The notes: generated by a model not told the origin, from the letters alone. Shown: positions 19,221 through 28,477, counted from the first letter of the stretch. The stretch is DNA of 64,000 nt from an uncultured Marinobacterium sp. (GCA_947501565.1 CANMWJ010000007.1:120558-184557); one strand, 5' to 3'. Numbers and translations are program-made.

Positions 19221-19621
19221 TCCCGCTAGTACTTTCTTTTTAGCTCTCGTCTCTATCAACGCCTGTAAGGCGAGGTCTATCGGTCTGATCACTAGCTTGG
19301 CCATCGCGGGCAGTTTCGGTTTGAGAGTCAGGGATTAAGCCTGTCGATTGGCACGAGTTTAAATCCCCTCTACGCAGCTGAGTATCGCAGCGCGAAATAG
19401 ATGAAGTACTCGGTTGTTTGAGGGCGCGTAGCGGCCGAGTTTCCGAGTACGCTATTTCGGGCGAGAAACGCAAGACACCGGACGCAGTCCGGCAAGTAGC
19501 GGGGCTGTGGAGCGGGCCGCGTAGGCGGATTGTTAAGGGAGGGCGCAGCCGCTCTCCCTTGACGCTTCAAAAAGGGGAAGTGCGTTCGGGTTTCTGTTTC
19601 TCCCGGTTCTGACGAAGAGTC
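19221..19621. repeat. Gene-free, hairpin-rich intergenic element
   Basis: A 400-base region without convincing genes between the secretion operon and gloA. It carries three consecutive strong stem-loops. First, a nested pair: CGAAATAG/CTATTTCG (19393-19400, 19452-19459) enclosing GTACTCGG/CCGAGTAC (19406-19413, 19443-19450). Second, CCGGAC/GTCCGG around a GCA loop (19478-19492). Third, an 11-bp stem with one G-T pair and loop CAGC (19535-19545, 19550-19560). The GC-rich, palindromic make-up is typical of dispersed chromosomal repeats (REP/RAYT-associated type) or a structured RNA; I cannot decide which. The small frames across it on both strands look like artefacts of the structure. Confidence 0.6.
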
Positions 19622-20008
19622 CTATTTCTTGCTGCCCAGCAACTCAATCATATAACCGTCCGGGTCTTTCACGAACGCCAAAATGGTCGAGCCGTGTTTC
19701 ATTGGTCCTGCATCGCGCACCACTTCGCCGCCTTTGGATTTGATCGCATCACACGCCGCGTATACATCCTCCACCTCAATCGCGATATGGCCGTAAGCAT
19801 TACCCAGTTCGTAACTGCTTACCTCCCAGTTGTGGGTGAGTTCCAGCGCGGTGTTTTCCGACTCGTCGCCGTAACCGAGAAACGCCAGGGTAAACTTGCC
19901 ATCAGGGAAGTCTTTGCGGCGTAGCAGGCGCATCCCCAGAATATCGGTGTAGAAAGAGATGGACTTCTGCAGGTCGGCAACCCGCAACATGGTATGAAGA
20001 ATACGCAT
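19622..20008 (-). CDS. gloA: Lactoylglutathione lyase (glyoxalase I)
   Basis: 128 residues, close to the 135 of E. coli GloA. It isomerises the methylglyoxal-glutathione hemithioacetal to S-lactoylglutathione. The vicinal-oxygen-chelate metal ligands are in place: His5 (MRILHTML), Glu in ALELTHNW, His in YGHIAIEV and Glu in GYMIELLG. Signature FYTDILGMRLLRRKDFPDGKFTLAFLGYG. It is expected to prefer Ni2+ like other short bacterial glyoxalases (family knowledge). Single gene, divergent from the phasin-like gene. Confidence 0.96.
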   Translation of the reverse strand: MRILHTMLRVADLQKSISFYTDILGMRLLRRKDFPDGKFTLAFLGYGDESENTALELTHNWEVSSYELGNAYGHIAIEVEDVYAACDAIKSKGGEVVRDAGPMKHGSTILAFVKDPDGYMIELLGSKK

Positions 20009-20125
20009 AGGATTGTTTCTCGCTATTCTGGTACATTGATCGAACGTTGTGTCGATATTGTCAGAGTGTTTTAGTATAACCAGTATGAAACTGATGTTTT
20101 ATTAGAGTGAAGGGAAGGTGTGGTT

Positions 20126-20455
20126 ATGTTTCAAGATATGAATAAAACATTAAGCCAGTCGATGGAGCCGTTTAAAGATCTGGTAAATATTCAGACCAAG
20201 ATGCTGGAAGAGCTGACCCGCCAGCAGATGGTATGCACCAAATCCTGTATTGAAGCGACCATCCAGCAGACCAAAGAGATGCAGAAGTGTCAGACCCCGG
20301 CTGATCTGATGGCGCTGCAGCAGTCCTATGCCAAGCAGCTGGAAGATACCCTCAAAGGTGCCAGCGAGCAGAACCTGCAGGCGCTGGGTGAAGCGCGTGA
20401 GGCGATGGAAAAGCTGACTCAGGATGCGTTCGACGCTTTTGCAGCAAAAAAATAG
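20126..20455 (+). CDS. Phasin-family protein
   Basis: About 109 residues from ATG 20126, with an excellent AGGGAAGG ribosome site 7 bases upstream. Nearly all amphipathic helix, rich in Gln, Glu, Lys and Met (MNKTLSQSMEPFKDLVNIQTKMLEELTRQQ..., YAKQLEDTLKGASEQNLQALGEAREAMEKL), which fits the phasin_2 pattern. Phasins coat polyhydroxyalkanoate granules, and a few act on other surfaces. No PHA synthase, ketothiolase or reductase is in the window, so the granule role is inferred from family only. It is followed by its own terminator, hence monocistronic. Confidence 0.7.
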   Translation: MFQDMNKTLSQSMEPFKDLVNIQTKMLEELTRQQMVCTKSCIEATIQQTKEMQKCQTPADLMALQQSYAKQLEDTLKGASEQNLQALGEAREAMEKLTQDAFDAFAAKK

Positions 20456-20478
20456 ATCTGAAGCGTTTTCTAAGACGG

Positions 20479-20511
20479 TGAAAAAGCAGCGATTTGGAGC
20501 TGCTTTTTTTA
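20479..20511 (+). terminator. Intrinsic terminator after the phasin-like gene
   Basis: Stem AGCAGC/GCTGCT (20485-20490 and 20499-20504) with an A run before and seven T after it. Strong rho-independent terminator. Confidence 0.85.
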
Positions 20512-20562
20512 TGTCTGTTATAATGCGCCACCCAAATGTTATTAGCGGATATCTGAAAGTTC

Positions 20563-21087
20563 ATGAGTAACACCATCGGCCTGTTTTTTGGTACCACCAC
20601 CGGCAACACGGAAGAGGTTGCCGGGCTGATTGTGGATAACCTCAGCGGTTATGACGTGCAGCAGCACGACATCGCAGAGGAGGGCGTATTGGCAGCGGCC
20701 AATTACGATTACTTGATCATCGGTATTCCGACCTGGGATTTCGGCGAGTTGCAGGAAGACTGGAACGATCTCTGGGATGAGGAGCTGGCACAAGTCGACT
20801 TCACCGGCAAAACCTGCGCCCTGTTTGGTCTGGGCGATCAGGTGGGATACGGCGAGTGGTTCCAGGACGCGATGGGGCTGTTGCACGATAAGCTGAAGGC
20901 TCAGGGTGCGACTATGGTGGGTTACTGGCCTAACAGCGGTTACAAGTTTAAAGCCTCCAAGGCGCTGACTGAGGACGAAAGTCACTTTGTGGGTCTGGCT
21001 GTGGACCACGATAGCCAGTCGGCCGAGACCGAATCCCGCGTTGAAAGCTGGGTGCCGCAGGTGCTGGCTGAGTTCGATCTGACCTGA
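20563..21087 (+). CDS. fldB: Long-chain flavodoxin, FldB-like
   Basis: 174 residues. FMN-binding electron carrier: the phosphate loop FGTTTGNTEEVA is near the N-terminus, the isoalloxazine loop IGIPTWDFGELQEDW in the middle, and GLGDQVGYGEWFQDAMGLLHDKL follows. The GEWFxDAxGxLHDKL and VGYWPxxGY segments match FldB better than FldA, and fldB also lies a few genes upstream of prfB-lysS in E. coli (fldB-xerD-dsbC-recJ-prfB-lysS). Here xerD, dsbC and recJ are missing from between them. The physiological partner is not predictable from sequence. Confidence 0.85.
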   Translation: MSNTIGLFFGTTTGNTEEVAGLIVDNLSGYDVQQHDIAEEGVLAAANYDYLIIGIPTWDFGELQEDWNDLWDEELAQVDFTGKTCALFGLGDQVGYGEWFQDAMGLLHDKLKAQGATMVGYWPNSGYKFKASKALTEDESHFVGLAVDHDSQSAETESRVESWVPQVLAEFDLT

Positions 21088-21165
21088 GCCGATATCCGCT
21101 ACGCAGCTGATCCTGTTAGCCTGTCAGGCTTTTTGAATCAGCTGCTAAAATTCTGTTGAACAAGA

Positions 21166-21194
21166 TTCAAACAGTGCCTGTGTTCAGGTAAAAT
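21166..21194 (+). promoter_or_regulatory. Putative sigma-70 promoter of prfB
   Basis: TTCAAA (21166-21171) and TAAAAT (21189-21194) with 17-base spacing, 40 bases before the prfB start codon. Sequence match only. Confidence 0.45.
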
Positions 21195-21234
21195 GTCCGC
21201 CTTTTTTTCGAATCAGAGAGTTTGAAGCCCAACG

Positions 21235-22329
21235 ATGGAAATCAATCCGATCATCAACGCCCTGAAGGATATCACCGAGCGTACCTCTGTACTGCGCGGC
21301 TATCTGGATTACGACGGCAAGAAAGAACGTCTGGAAGAGGTTGAGCGTGAGCTGGAAGATCCGGCTGTATGGAACGACCCGGAAAATGCCCAGAAGCTGG
21401 GTAAAGAGCGCTCTACGCTGGAAGGTGTCGTAAAGACCGTTGATGAGCTGGAAGCTGGTGTTGTTGATGCCCGCGATCTGCTGGATATGGCAGTGGAAGA
21501 GGACGACGAAGACACCGTGGCTGAAGTTGAGGAAGAAGTGGCGGGTCTGATGGCCAAGCTGGAAGTCCTCGAATTCCGTCGTATGTTCTCTGGTGAAGCT
21601 GACGCCAACAACGCCTTCCTGGATATCCAGGCCGGTTCCGGCGGTACTGAGGCGCAGGACTGGGCTAACATGATGCTGCGTATGTACCTGCGTTGGGGTG
21701 AAGACAAAGGCTTCAAGACCGAACTGCTGGAAGTCTCTGCCGGTGATGTAGCGGGTATCAAGTCCGCAACCATCCGATTCGAAGGTGAATACGCCTTCGG
21801 TTGGCTGCGTACTGAAACCGGCGTTCACCGTCTGGTGCGTAAGTCGCCATTCGACTCCGGCGGCCGTCGTCATACCTCATTCTCCTCCGTGTTCGTCTCT
21901 CCGGAGATCGATGACAACATCGAGATCGAGATCAACCCGGCCGACCTGCGTGTCGACGTATACCGCGCATCCGGTGCCGGTGGTCAGCACGTAAACCGTA
22001 CCGAATCTGCGGTACGTATCACCCACGAACCGTCCGGCATTGTGGTGCAGTCCCAGAGCCAACGCTCTCAGCACCAGAACAAAGACACCTGTATGAAACA
22101 GCTGCGTGCGAAACTGTACGAGATGGAGATGCTGAAGCGCTCCGAAGCTGCGCAGGAGATGGAAGACAACAAAGCGGATATCGGCTGGGGCAGCCAGATC
22201 CGTTCCTACGTGCTGGATGACCAGCGCATCAAGGATCTGCGTACCAACGTGCAGTCTTCCAACTGCGACAAGGTTCTGGACGGTGATCTGGATCTGTTTA
22301 TCGAAGCCAGCCTGAAAGCTGGTCTGTAA
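21235..22329 (+). CDS. prfB: Peptide chain release factor 2, without programmed frameshift
   Basis: 364 residues in one uninterrupted frame. RF2 reads UGA and UAA stop codons and triggers peptide release. The codon-recognition tripeptide SPF is at residues 204-206 and the catalytic GGQ at 249-251 ([15 protein letters not shown]). In E. coli the frame is broken at codon 26 by an in-frame UGA read through by a +1 shift; here the equivalent stretch is CGC GGC TAT CTG GAT TAC, with neither the CTT-TGA slip site nor the internal AGGGGG. RF2 is therefore not autoregulated by frameshifting. It is followed by lysS, the conserved prfB-lysS pair. Confidence 0.97.
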   Translation: MEINPIINALKDITERTSVLRGYLDYDGKKERLEEVERELEDPAVWNDPENAQKLGKERSTLEGVVKTVDELEAGVVDARDLLDMAVEEDDEDTVAEVEEEVAGLMAKLEVLEFRRMFSGEADANNAFLDIQAGSGGTEAQDWANMMLRMYLRWGEDKGFKTELLEVSAGDVAGIKSATIRFEGEYAFGWLRTETGVHRLVRKSPFDSGGRRHTSFSSVFVSPEIDDNIEIEINPADLRVDVYRASGAGGQHVNRTESAVRITHEPSGIVVQSQSQRSQHQNKDTCMKQLRAKLYEMEMLKRSEAAQEMEDNKADIGWGSQIRSYVLDDQRIKDLRTNVQSSNCDKVLDGDLDLFIEASLKAGL

Positions 22330-22364
22330 GTTTTACGTAAAGAATTCTTAAGGGTTTTGACTCA

Positions 22365-23870
22365 ATGTCTGACAACACTCAGCAGCAAGACGAAAACCGC
22401 CTGATTGCCGAGCGCCGTGAAAAACTGAACGCGCTGCGCGAAGAGGGTAACGCGTTTCCTAACAAGTTCCGCCGTGACAGCTACGCGCAGGACCTGCAGG
22501 ACAAATACGGCGAGATGAGCAAGGAAGAGCTGGCCGAAGCCGGTATCAAGGTAAGCATCGCCGGTCGTGTGATGCTGAACCGTGGTGCTTTCGGTGTGAT
22601 GCAGGATATGTCCGGTCGCATCCAGTTCTACGTGAACAAAGAAGCGCGTAAGTTTGCCAAGAGCCTGGACCTGGGTGACATCATCGGTGTGACCGGTGAG
22701 CTGCACAAGTCCGGTAAAGGTGACCTGTACGTGGACCTAGGCGAATACGCGCTGCTGACCAAGAACCTGCGTCCGCTGCCGGACAAACACAAAGGTCTGC
22801 AGGACACCGAGATCCGTTACCGTCAGCGCTACGTGGACCTGATCACCAATGAACAGTCCCGCAAAGTGTTCGAGACCCGTTCCAAGATCGTTTCCGGTAT
22901 CCGCAACTACCTGACCGAACGTCGCTTCATCGAAGCCGAAACACCAATGCTGCAGGTGATCCCGGGTGGTGCGACCGCACGTCCATTCATCACGCATCAC
23001 AACGCGCTGGACCGCGACATGTACCTGCGTATCGCGCCGGAACTGTACCTGAAGCGTCTGGTTGTCGGTGGCTTCGAGCGTGTATTCGAGATCAACCGTA
23101 ACTTCCGTAACGAAGGTCTGTCCACGCGTCACAACCCAGAATTCACCATGATCGAGTTCTACCAGGCGTACGCGGACTACCGTGACCTGATGGACCTGAC
23201 CGAAGATATGCTGCGTACCGTTGCGCAGGACGTTCTGGGCACCACAACCATCGTTAACACCGTGCGTAACGAAGAGGGTGAAGTTCTGGAAACCTTCGAA
23301 TACGACCTGGCGAAACCGTTCCAGCGCCTGAGCGTGTTCGACTCCATCCTGCACTTTAACCCGGACATCAAAGCGGAAGCGCTGGCCGACGATCACGCTG
23401 CGCGCCAGATCGCTGAACGTCTGGATATCGAAGTGAAAGACAGCTGGGGCCTGGGCAAGGTACAGATCGAGATCTTCGAGAAGACCGTTGAGCACCGTCT
23501 GGATCAGCCGACCTTTATCACTGAGTACCCAACCGAGGTGTCTCCACTGGCACGTCGTAGCGACGACAACCCATTCGTAACTGACCGTTTCGAATTCTTC
23601 GTCGGTGGCCGTGAGCTGGCGAACGGTTTCTCGGAGCTTAACGACTCTGAAGACCAGGCTGAGCGTTTCAAGGCGCAGGTGGCTGAGAAGGATGCGGGTG
23701 ATGATGAAGCGATGCATTACGATGCGGACTACATCAACGCGCTGGAATACGGCCTGCCGCCAACTGCAGGTGAAGGTATCGGTATCGACCGTCTGGTGAT
23801 GCTGTTCACCGACTCCCCGTCTATCCGTGACGTCATCCTGTTCCCGGCGATGCGTCCACGCAACGTCTGA
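22365..23870 (+). CDS. lysS: Lysyl-tRNA synthetase, class II
   Basis: 501 residues. It attaches lysine to tRNA-Lys. The N-terminal OB-fold anticodon-binding domain covers about residues 60-150 ([28 protein letters not shown]). The class II catalytic domain has motif 2 [20 protein letters not shown] and motif 3 [11 protein letters not shown] near the C-terminus. It lies 35 bases after prfB and is closed by a strong terminator, so prfB-lysS is likely one transcript. Confidence 0.97.
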   Translation: MSDNTQQQDENRLIAERREKLNALREEGNAFPNKFRRDSYAQDLQDKYGEMSKEELAEAGIKVSIAGRVMLNRGAFGVMQDMSGRIQFYVNKEARKFAKSLDLGDIIGVTGELHKSGKGDLYVDLGEYALLTKNLRPLPDKHKGLQDTEIRYRQRYVDLITNEQSRKVFETRSKIVSGIRNYLTERRFIEAETPMLQVIPGGATARPFITHHNALDRDMYLRIAPELYLKRLVVGGFERVFEINRNFRNEGLSTRHNPEFTMIEFYQAYADYRDLMDLTEDMLRTVAQDVLGTTTIVNTVRNEEGEVLETFEYDLAKPFQRLSVFDSILHFNPDIKAEALADDHAARQIAERLDIEVKDSWGLGKVQIEIFEKTVEHRLDQPTFITEYPTEVSPLARRSDDNPFVTDRFEFFVGGRELANGFSELNDSEDQAERFKAQVAEKDAGDDEAMHYDADYINALEYGLPPTAGEGIGIDRLVMLFTDSPSIRDVILFPAMRPRNV

Positions 23871-23885
23871 GCGATCAGAGACTAG

Positions 23886-23912
23886 AAAAGGCTGCCATGG
23901 GCAGCCTTTTTT
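23886..23912 (+). terminator. Intrinsic terminator after lysS
   Basis: Stem GGCTGCC/GGCAGCC (23890-23896 and 23900-23906) with a 3-base loop, A-rich before it and six T after it. Confidence 0.88.
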
Positions 23913-23927
23913 GTTTCTGCGCCAGGA

Positions 23928-24158
23928 TCAATTTGGCCAACGGTAAACCTGGCCCGGAAAATGGCCAAGCAGAGAGAACTCACTCGGTGGCACCAGAGCC
24001 AGAAGCTGCTGGTGTTGCCGATTATCCAGCGGTAATGGTGCCGCTCTGTTGTCTGGCGTGTCCCGGTCAGGTTTGCCACGCCAATAGTACTTCAGGGTAC
24101 TCTTCAGTCCAGACAACGTACCGCTACACGGCAGACCAAACCTCCCAGCTTTGATCAT
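23928..24158 (-). CDS. Small hypothetical protein divergent from the MetR-like regulator
   Basis: 76 residues, basic, with many Leu, Pro and Arg (MIKAGRFGLPCSGTLSGLK..., ending FPGQVYRWPN). I do not recognise a family. Support for a real gene is positional: an AGAGGAGA ribosome site sits 6 bases before ATG 24158, and the 116-base AT-rich space to the regulator start looks like a divergent promoter of the kind LysR regulators use on a target gene. Against it, overlapping plus-strand frames are also open and there is no conserved domain. It could be a remnant. Confidence 0.45.
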   Translation of the reverse strand: MIKAGRFGLPCSGTLSGLKSTLKYYWRGKPDRDTPDNRAAPLPLDNRQHQQLLALVPPSEFSLLGHFPGQVYRWPN

Positions 24159-24274
24159 CTTAATTCTCCTCTTATCGCCATTGCTTAATACCATTGGCGT
24201 CAGTGTAGGGAGTCCTTTTGATGATAAAAATTGATATTATTTTCTGAATTTATGAATTCCTATCATGGTTCTTT
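24159..24274. promoter_or_regulatory. Putative divergent promoter/operator of the MetR-like regulator
   Basis: AT-rich space between two divergent starts, containing TGAATTTATGAATTC-like half-sites at about 24243-24258. MetR-type regulators bind TGAA-N5-TTCA-like repeats in such spaces. The match here is partial, so the operator call is tentative. Confidence 0.35.
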
Positions 24275-25177
24275 ATGCTTGAGCGTCACCATCTATCTAT
24301 AATCCGCGAAATACACCGGCGTGGTTCGCTTACCGCTGCAGCCGATCAGCTCTGCTTAACGCAATCAGCCGTCAGCCACTCCATCAAACGGTTGGAGCAG
24401 CAGTTGGGAACGGCGCTGTGGATAAAATCCGGTCGCCGTTTACAGTTCACCCAGGCGGGACGTTACCTGTTGCAGATGGCTGAGCGGGTCCTGCCGCAGT
24501 TTGAAAACGCTGAAGCGCAGGTACAACGTTTCGCGGAAGGACAACGAGGTACGTTGCGTATTGGCATGGAGTGTCACCCCTGTTACCAATGGTTGCTGCA
24601 GGTCGTTGCTCCTTTCCTCAAAACCTGGCCGGATGTGGATGTCGACGTTAAACAGAAGTTTCAGTTTGGTGGTATGGGGGCACTGTTCAGCTTCGACATC
24701 GACCTGTTGGTCACACCGGATCCGTTATACAAAGCCGGTATCAGTTATCTGCCGGTCTTTGATTACGAATTGGTGCTGGTGGTTGGCCGTGAGCATAAAC
24801 TGGCGGGGGAGTCGTGGATCGAACCTGAACAGCTGGTGGATCAGGTGCTGTATACCTATCCGGTGGAAAGTGGCCGGCTGGATATCTTTAACCAGTTTCT
24901 GACACCCGCGCAGTGCAGTCCGCGCCAGCACAAACATATAGAAACCACCGAGATTATGCTGCAGATGGTCGCCGCAGAGCGCGGTGTGGCGGTGTTGCCA
25001 AAATGGCTGGCCGAGCAATACGCTGAGGAGATGCCGATCTGCACTGTGGCGCTGGGGGCTGAAGGGATCGACAAAACCATTAACGTAGCTGTGCGAGATT
25101 CAGATCTGGAGATCCCCTACCTGCAGGGTTTTGTCGAGATGGCACGTTCTGCAGCGGTTTTACGTGGTACGACCTGA
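24275..25177 (+). CDS. metR: LysR-family regulator, MetR-like
   Basis: 300 residues. An N-terminal winged helix-turn-helix (residues about 3-62: SLTAAADQLCLTQSAVSHSIKRLEQQLG) precedes a periplasmic-binding-type effector domain. Segments diagnostic of MetR are present: LRIGMECHPCYQWL, FDYELVLVV, YPVESGRLDIFNQFL and the AAERGVAVLPKW region. MetR in enterobacteria uses homocysteine as co-effector and activates metE and metH. Here the divergent neighbour is not metE but a small unknown gene, so targets must be elsewhere or differ. The gene stands alone on its transcript. Confidence 0.75.
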   Translation: MLERHHLSIIREIHRRGSLTAAADQLCLTQSAVSHSIKRLEQQLGTALWIKSGRRLQFTQAGRYLLQMAERVLPQFENAEAQVQRFAEGQRGTLRIGMECHPCYQWLLQVVAPFLKTWPDVDVDVKQKFQFGGMGALFSFDIDLLVTPDPLYKAGISYLPVFDYELVLVVGREHKLAGESWIEPEQLVDQVLYTYPVESGRLDIFNQFLTPAQCSPRQHKHIETTEIMLQMVAAERGVAVLPKWLAEQYAEEMPICTVALGAEGIDKTINVAVRDSDLEIPYLQGFVEMARSAAVLRGTT

Positions 25178-25271
25178 CGCTGAGTGCGCTCTTTTTTAAG
25201 GTTGTGTCAGATGATGCTTGACCTGCTGTGATGGAGCTGGAAGCTATAGCGGTAGCGAATCGAAGTGATCA

Positions 25272-25715
25272 ATGGATAACAGAATGAATTGGTTGTTCCC
25301 TATAGAAAAGCGTGACTTTGCCGGTCGGCGCTGGCTCAGCATCAGTATGCGCACCCTTCATCTGATGGGCATCGCGGGTCTGGCGGGTGCCTACCTGTTC
25401 CACCTGCCGGAAGCACAGTGGATGCCTTACCTGTGGATGGCGGTGATCAGTGGGGTGGTGATGGCCTGCACCGAGGTGTTTGTGGATGGCATCTGGTTGC
25501 TGCAGGTACGTGGGCAGGCGATCTTCGTCAAGCTGTTGTTGTTATCCACAGTGTTCTGGCTGTTCGATGAGCCGCAGAGCGGGATCTATCTGCTGGTTAT
25601 TCTGATCTCCGGGGTGATCTCTCATGCGCCGGGCAAAGTACGGTACTATTCGGTCTGGCACGGTAAGGTGCTGACCAAAGCTGATCTGATCAATAAAAAT
25701 TGTGGGGAGTCCTGA
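25272..25715 (+). CDS. Small integral membrane protein of unknown function
   Basis: 147 residues with about four hydrophobic helices ([66 protein letters not shown]) and a short polar C-terminal tail. I do not recognise a named family. Its stop lies 4 bases before the ung start, and the ung ribosome site is inside its last codons, so the two genes are probably cotranscribed. A functional tie to DNA repair is not implied. Confidence 0.75.
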   Translation: MDNRMNWLFPIEKRDFAGRRWLSISMRTLHLMGIAGLAGAYLFHLPEAQWMPYLWMAVISGVVMACTEVFVDGIWLLQVRGQAIFVKLLLLSTVFWLFDEPQSGIYLLVILISGVISHAPGKVRYYSVWHGKVLTKADLINKNCGES

Positions 25716-25719
25716 GAGT

Positions 25720-26412
25720 ATGGTTCTGGAAGCGGCGCCAAGCTGGCAACAAGGTTTGGATGTAGAGTTTGAACAGCCTTATATGGTGAACCTGAAGCAG
25801 TTCCTGCAGGAGCAGAAAGCCAAGCGTAAAGTGATCTATCCACACTCCTCAAAATGGTTTCATGCGCTGGAAACCACCCCGCTGGATCAGGTGAAGGTGG
25901 TGATTCTGGGGCAGGACCCCTACCATCAGCCCGATCAGGCGCACGGTCTTTGCTTCTCCGTACGGCCGGGGATCAAGATCCCGCCGTCACTGGTGAATAT
26001 CTACAAGGAGCTGAACAGTGACCTGGGCGTGGCACCGGTCGGGCACGGGTATCTGGAGAGCTGGGCGCAGCAGGGTGTATTGCTGCTGAACAGCGTGCTG
26101 ACCGTTGAGCAGAGCCAGGCGGCGTCGCATCAGGGTAAGGGCTGGGAGCAGTTTACCGATCGTGTGATTCAGCTGGTAAACGAACGCTGCGAAAACGTGG
26201 TGTTCCTGCTGTGGGGCAGTTATGCACAGAAAAAAGGCGCGGTGATCGATACCCAGCGCCATCTGGTTTTGAAAGCACCCCATCCGTCGCCGCTGGCCGC
26301 GCACCGTGGGTTCTTCGGCTGTCGTCACTTTAGTCAGGCGAATAGCTACCTGCAGCAGCACGGCAAAGCGCCGGTTAACTGGCAGTTGCCTGCGGAGGTA
26401 AGCGAAGCCTGA
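25720..26412 (+). CDS. ung: Uracil-DNA glycosylase, family 1
   Basis: About 230 residues from ATG 25720; the GGGGAG ribosome site at 25703-25708 supports it over an in-frame upstream start. It excises uracil from DNA to begin base-excision repair. The water-activating motif [10 protein letters not shown] has Asp66 and His69. The [13 protein letters not shown] motif near the C-terminus contains the catalytic His and the DNA-intercalating loop. Length is normal for the family. Confidence 0.97.
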   Translation: MVLEAAPSWQQGLDVEFEQPYMVNLKQFLQEQKAKRKVIYPHSSKWFHALETTPLDQVKVVILGQDPYHQPDQAHGLCFSVRPGIKIPPSLVNIYKELNSDLGVAPVGHGYLESWAQQGVLLLNSVLTVEQSQAASHQGKGWEQFTDRVIQLVNERCENVVFLLWGSYAQKKGAVIDTQRHLVLKAPHPSPLAAHRGFFGCRHFSQANSYLQQHGKAPVNWQLPAEVSEA

Positions 26413-26431
26413 CACGGCTCCGCTACAGATA

Positions 26432-26471
26432 CAAAAACGCCCTGCACCGTTTCCGGTCAGGGCGTTTTTTG
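26432..26471. terminator. Bidirectional terminator between convergent ung and ygfZ
   Basis: ACGCCCTG (26437-26444) pairs with CAGGGCGT (26458-26465), with A and T runs on the two sides, so it serves both genes. Confidence 0.85.
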
Positions 26472-26490
26472 TTTCGGAGACGAAGCTGAA

Positions 26491-27516
26491 TCAGAGTCGG
26501 GATTTCGGCTCGAACATCTTTGGATCCAGTTCGTAGGGCAGCTCCAGCAGTTCCGCCACCGGACCGCTCTGGGATGCCAGATGCAGCGTCTGGTTATCTG
26601 CCTGATCTTTCACCACAACCGCCAGCAGCTCGATCGCATCGCCATTGCGTGCGGCGAAGACCACCTGGCCGACGTTTTCCTTCGCATCACTGTGGATTGC
26701 ATCGCCCGCTTGTGGCAGCTCAGTGCCTGTTGCCTTAAGGCGGTACATCGGACGTTTCAGCTGACCACGGTGCTGCAGTCGGGTCACTATCTCCTGACCG
26801 GTGTAACAGCCCTTGGTGAAGCTTACGCCTTCCAGTGCCTGCAGGTTGGTCATCTGTGGGATGAACGCCTCGGAAGTGCTGCCGCGCAGGTCTGGAATAG
26901 CGGCGTGTACCTCAGACAGCAACCAGCTGTTGCTGTCGGTCAGTGCGGCATGTTCCAGCAGTTGAGGCATCAGTTCCAGCGCTTCTGCTTCCGGCAGCCA
27001 GAGTTCGAAACGGTCGCCCGGTACGCGGATCAGCAGACGGTTGCCGTTGATCACCACACCATTATCTTCTGAAGGCACCTCAGAGGTCGCCAGACGGCCC
27101 AGTTCGGCCGCTTTGGATCCCAGCAAGCCAAGACCCACCATATCCTCAGAACGGCTGATCTCCGCCTTGGAGAAGATAATGTATTTCGCCAGCGCGGCCT
27201 GCGCGGTTTCCAGCAACTCGTGGTGCAGGCGCAGGTGTGCACCATTTTCGATGGCGATCAGTCTGAACAGGCTGATCATGTGGCCCTTCACGTTGCAGTG
27301 GGAGGCCATCAGGCTGCCCTGAGTGCGTGCCTGATTCAGGTCGCAGCTCAGCTGGCCCTGGAGGAACTTGTCGGTATCCGGGCCCGTAATGGTTAGCAGG
27401 CGCTGATGCAGCAGCGGAGCAATACAGCCGCTCTCGCCATTTTCAACTGAGATCTCGGTCTGCTGGTCGTTCAGTTCAGCGCCCAGTGTTTTCAGGTAGT
27501 CAGTCCACTTGCTCAT
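26491..27516 (-). CDS. ygfZ: YgfZ, folate-binding iron-sulfur/tRNA modification protein
   Basis: About 341 residues from ATG 27516. A GcvT-related fold binds folate. The YgfZ fingerprint K-G-C-Y-T-G-Q-E (SFTKGCYTGQEIVTRLQHRG) is intact, including its conserved Cys. In E. coli YgfZ helps maintain certain [4Fe-4S] enzymes such as the tRNA methylthiotransferase MiaB; the exact reaction is not settled. The isc operon lies elsewhere in this window, which is a thematic link only. Confidence 0.93.
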   Translation of the reverse strand: MSKWTDYLKTLGAELNDQQTEISVENGESGCIAPLLHQRLLTITGPDTDKFLQGQLSCDLNQARTQGSLMASHCNVKGHMISLFRLIAIENGAHLRLHHELLETAQAALAKYIIFSKAEISRSEDMVGLGLLGSKAAELGRLATSEVPSEDNGVVINGNRLLIRVPGDRFELWLPEAEALELMPQLLEHAALTDSNSWLLSEVHAAIPDLRGSTSEAFIPQMTNLQALEGVSFTKGCYTGQEIVTRLQHRGQLKRPMYRLKATGTELPQAGDAIHSDAKENVGQVVFAARNGDAIELLAVVVKDQADNQTLHLASQSGPVAELLELPYELDPKMFEPKSRL

Positions 27517-27595
27517 ACGATCATCTTTTCTGTTGTCTGATGCCAAAATATTAGGCGATTTTGAGCGCCACTACAGCGGATGTTTTGTAGGGGCT

Positions 27596-28477
27596 TTATG
27601 CCTCGACCGCAGTTTCCTCTGCATTTTTCTCGGCAATACGCTCGCCCAGACGCAGAGCACTGTTGGCTTTAAGGCTCTGTTGCCAGTTCACAGCGTCCTT
27701 GCCGAACAGCAGGACAACAGTGGAACCCAGCTTGAAGCGGCCCATCTCTTCGCCTTTCTGCAGGGTGATTGGGTCCGGATTCTGCGGCTGGAAGTTACGA
27801 CGCACGGTTTCACGCAGACGCGGTGCTTCATGTCCGGACCAGACGGTTTCGATTCCGGCAACGATCATTGCACCAACCAGCACCATCGCCATAGGGCCGA
27901 ACTCGGTGTCGAAGATGCACACCAGGCGTTCGTTGCGGGCGAACAGCTGGTCGATATTTTCAGCGGTGGTCTGGTTAACCGAGTAGAGGTCGCCCGGCAC
28001 GTAGATGGTTTCACGCAGGGTGCCGGTGACCGGCATATGTACGCGGTGGTAATCACGCGGTGACAGGTAGATGGTGGCGAAGGAGCCGTTAACAAAGGTG
28101 TTGGCCAGATCCTGATCGCCGCCCAACAGGGTGCTCAGGCCGTAGCAGCGGCCTTTAGCCTGGAAGATACGGCCATGTTCAATGTCGCCCAGCTGGCTGA
28201 CCGCACCGTCCGCAGGACTGACGACCGCGTTTTCGTCGGCATCGATGGTACGCACGCCTGGCTTCAGCTCACGAGTGAAGAACGCGTTGAAGTTCTCAAA
28301 CGCCGTCGGATCTTCGATCAGCGCTTCGGACATGTTGATGTTGTAGCGTTTGGCAAACCATTTGATAAAGGTGTTTTTCACCCAGGGATTGGTGCACTCC
28401 GCGATACGGCCCACTAAACGGGAGAGCAGGTGCTGCGGCAGCAGTTTCTGGGAAAGAATAAACAGTGTGTCTTTCAA
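27596..28477 (-). CDS. psd: Phosphatidylserine decarboxylase
   Basis: Makes phosphatidylethanolamine at the inner membrane. The self-cleavage motif LGST (GRFKLGSTVVLLF) is near the C-terminus; cleavage before the Ser creates the pyruvoyl group. Other family segments are SPADGAVSQLG, TIYLSPRDYHRVHMPVTG and FARNERLVCIFDTEFGPMA. No ATG start is suitable. TTG 28477 aligns with the N-terminus of E. coli Psd, and TTG 28540 would give a longer form overlapping the rhodanese gene, so the start is uncertain. The upstream rhodanese neighbour is the Pseudomonas arrangement. Confidence 0.93.
   Translation of the reverse strand: MKDTLFILSQKLLPQHLLSRLVGRIAECTNPWVKNTFIKWFAKRYNINMSEALIEDPTAFENFNAFFTRELKPGVRTIDADENAVVSPADGAVSQLGDIEHGRIFQAKGRCYGLSTLLGGDQDLANTFVNGSFATIYLSPRDYHRVHMPVTGTLRETIYVPGDLYSVNQTTAENIDQLFARNERLVCIFDTEFGPMAMVLVGAMIVAGIETVWSGHEAPRLRETVRRNFQPQNPDPITLQKGEEMGRFKLGSTVVLLFGKDAVNWQQSLKANSALRLGERIAEKNAEETAVEA

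Noticed and set aside
19418..19612. Small frames on both strands in the hairpin-rich element
   Set aside because: They arise from GC-rich palindromes; no initiation signals or conserved domain could be seen.
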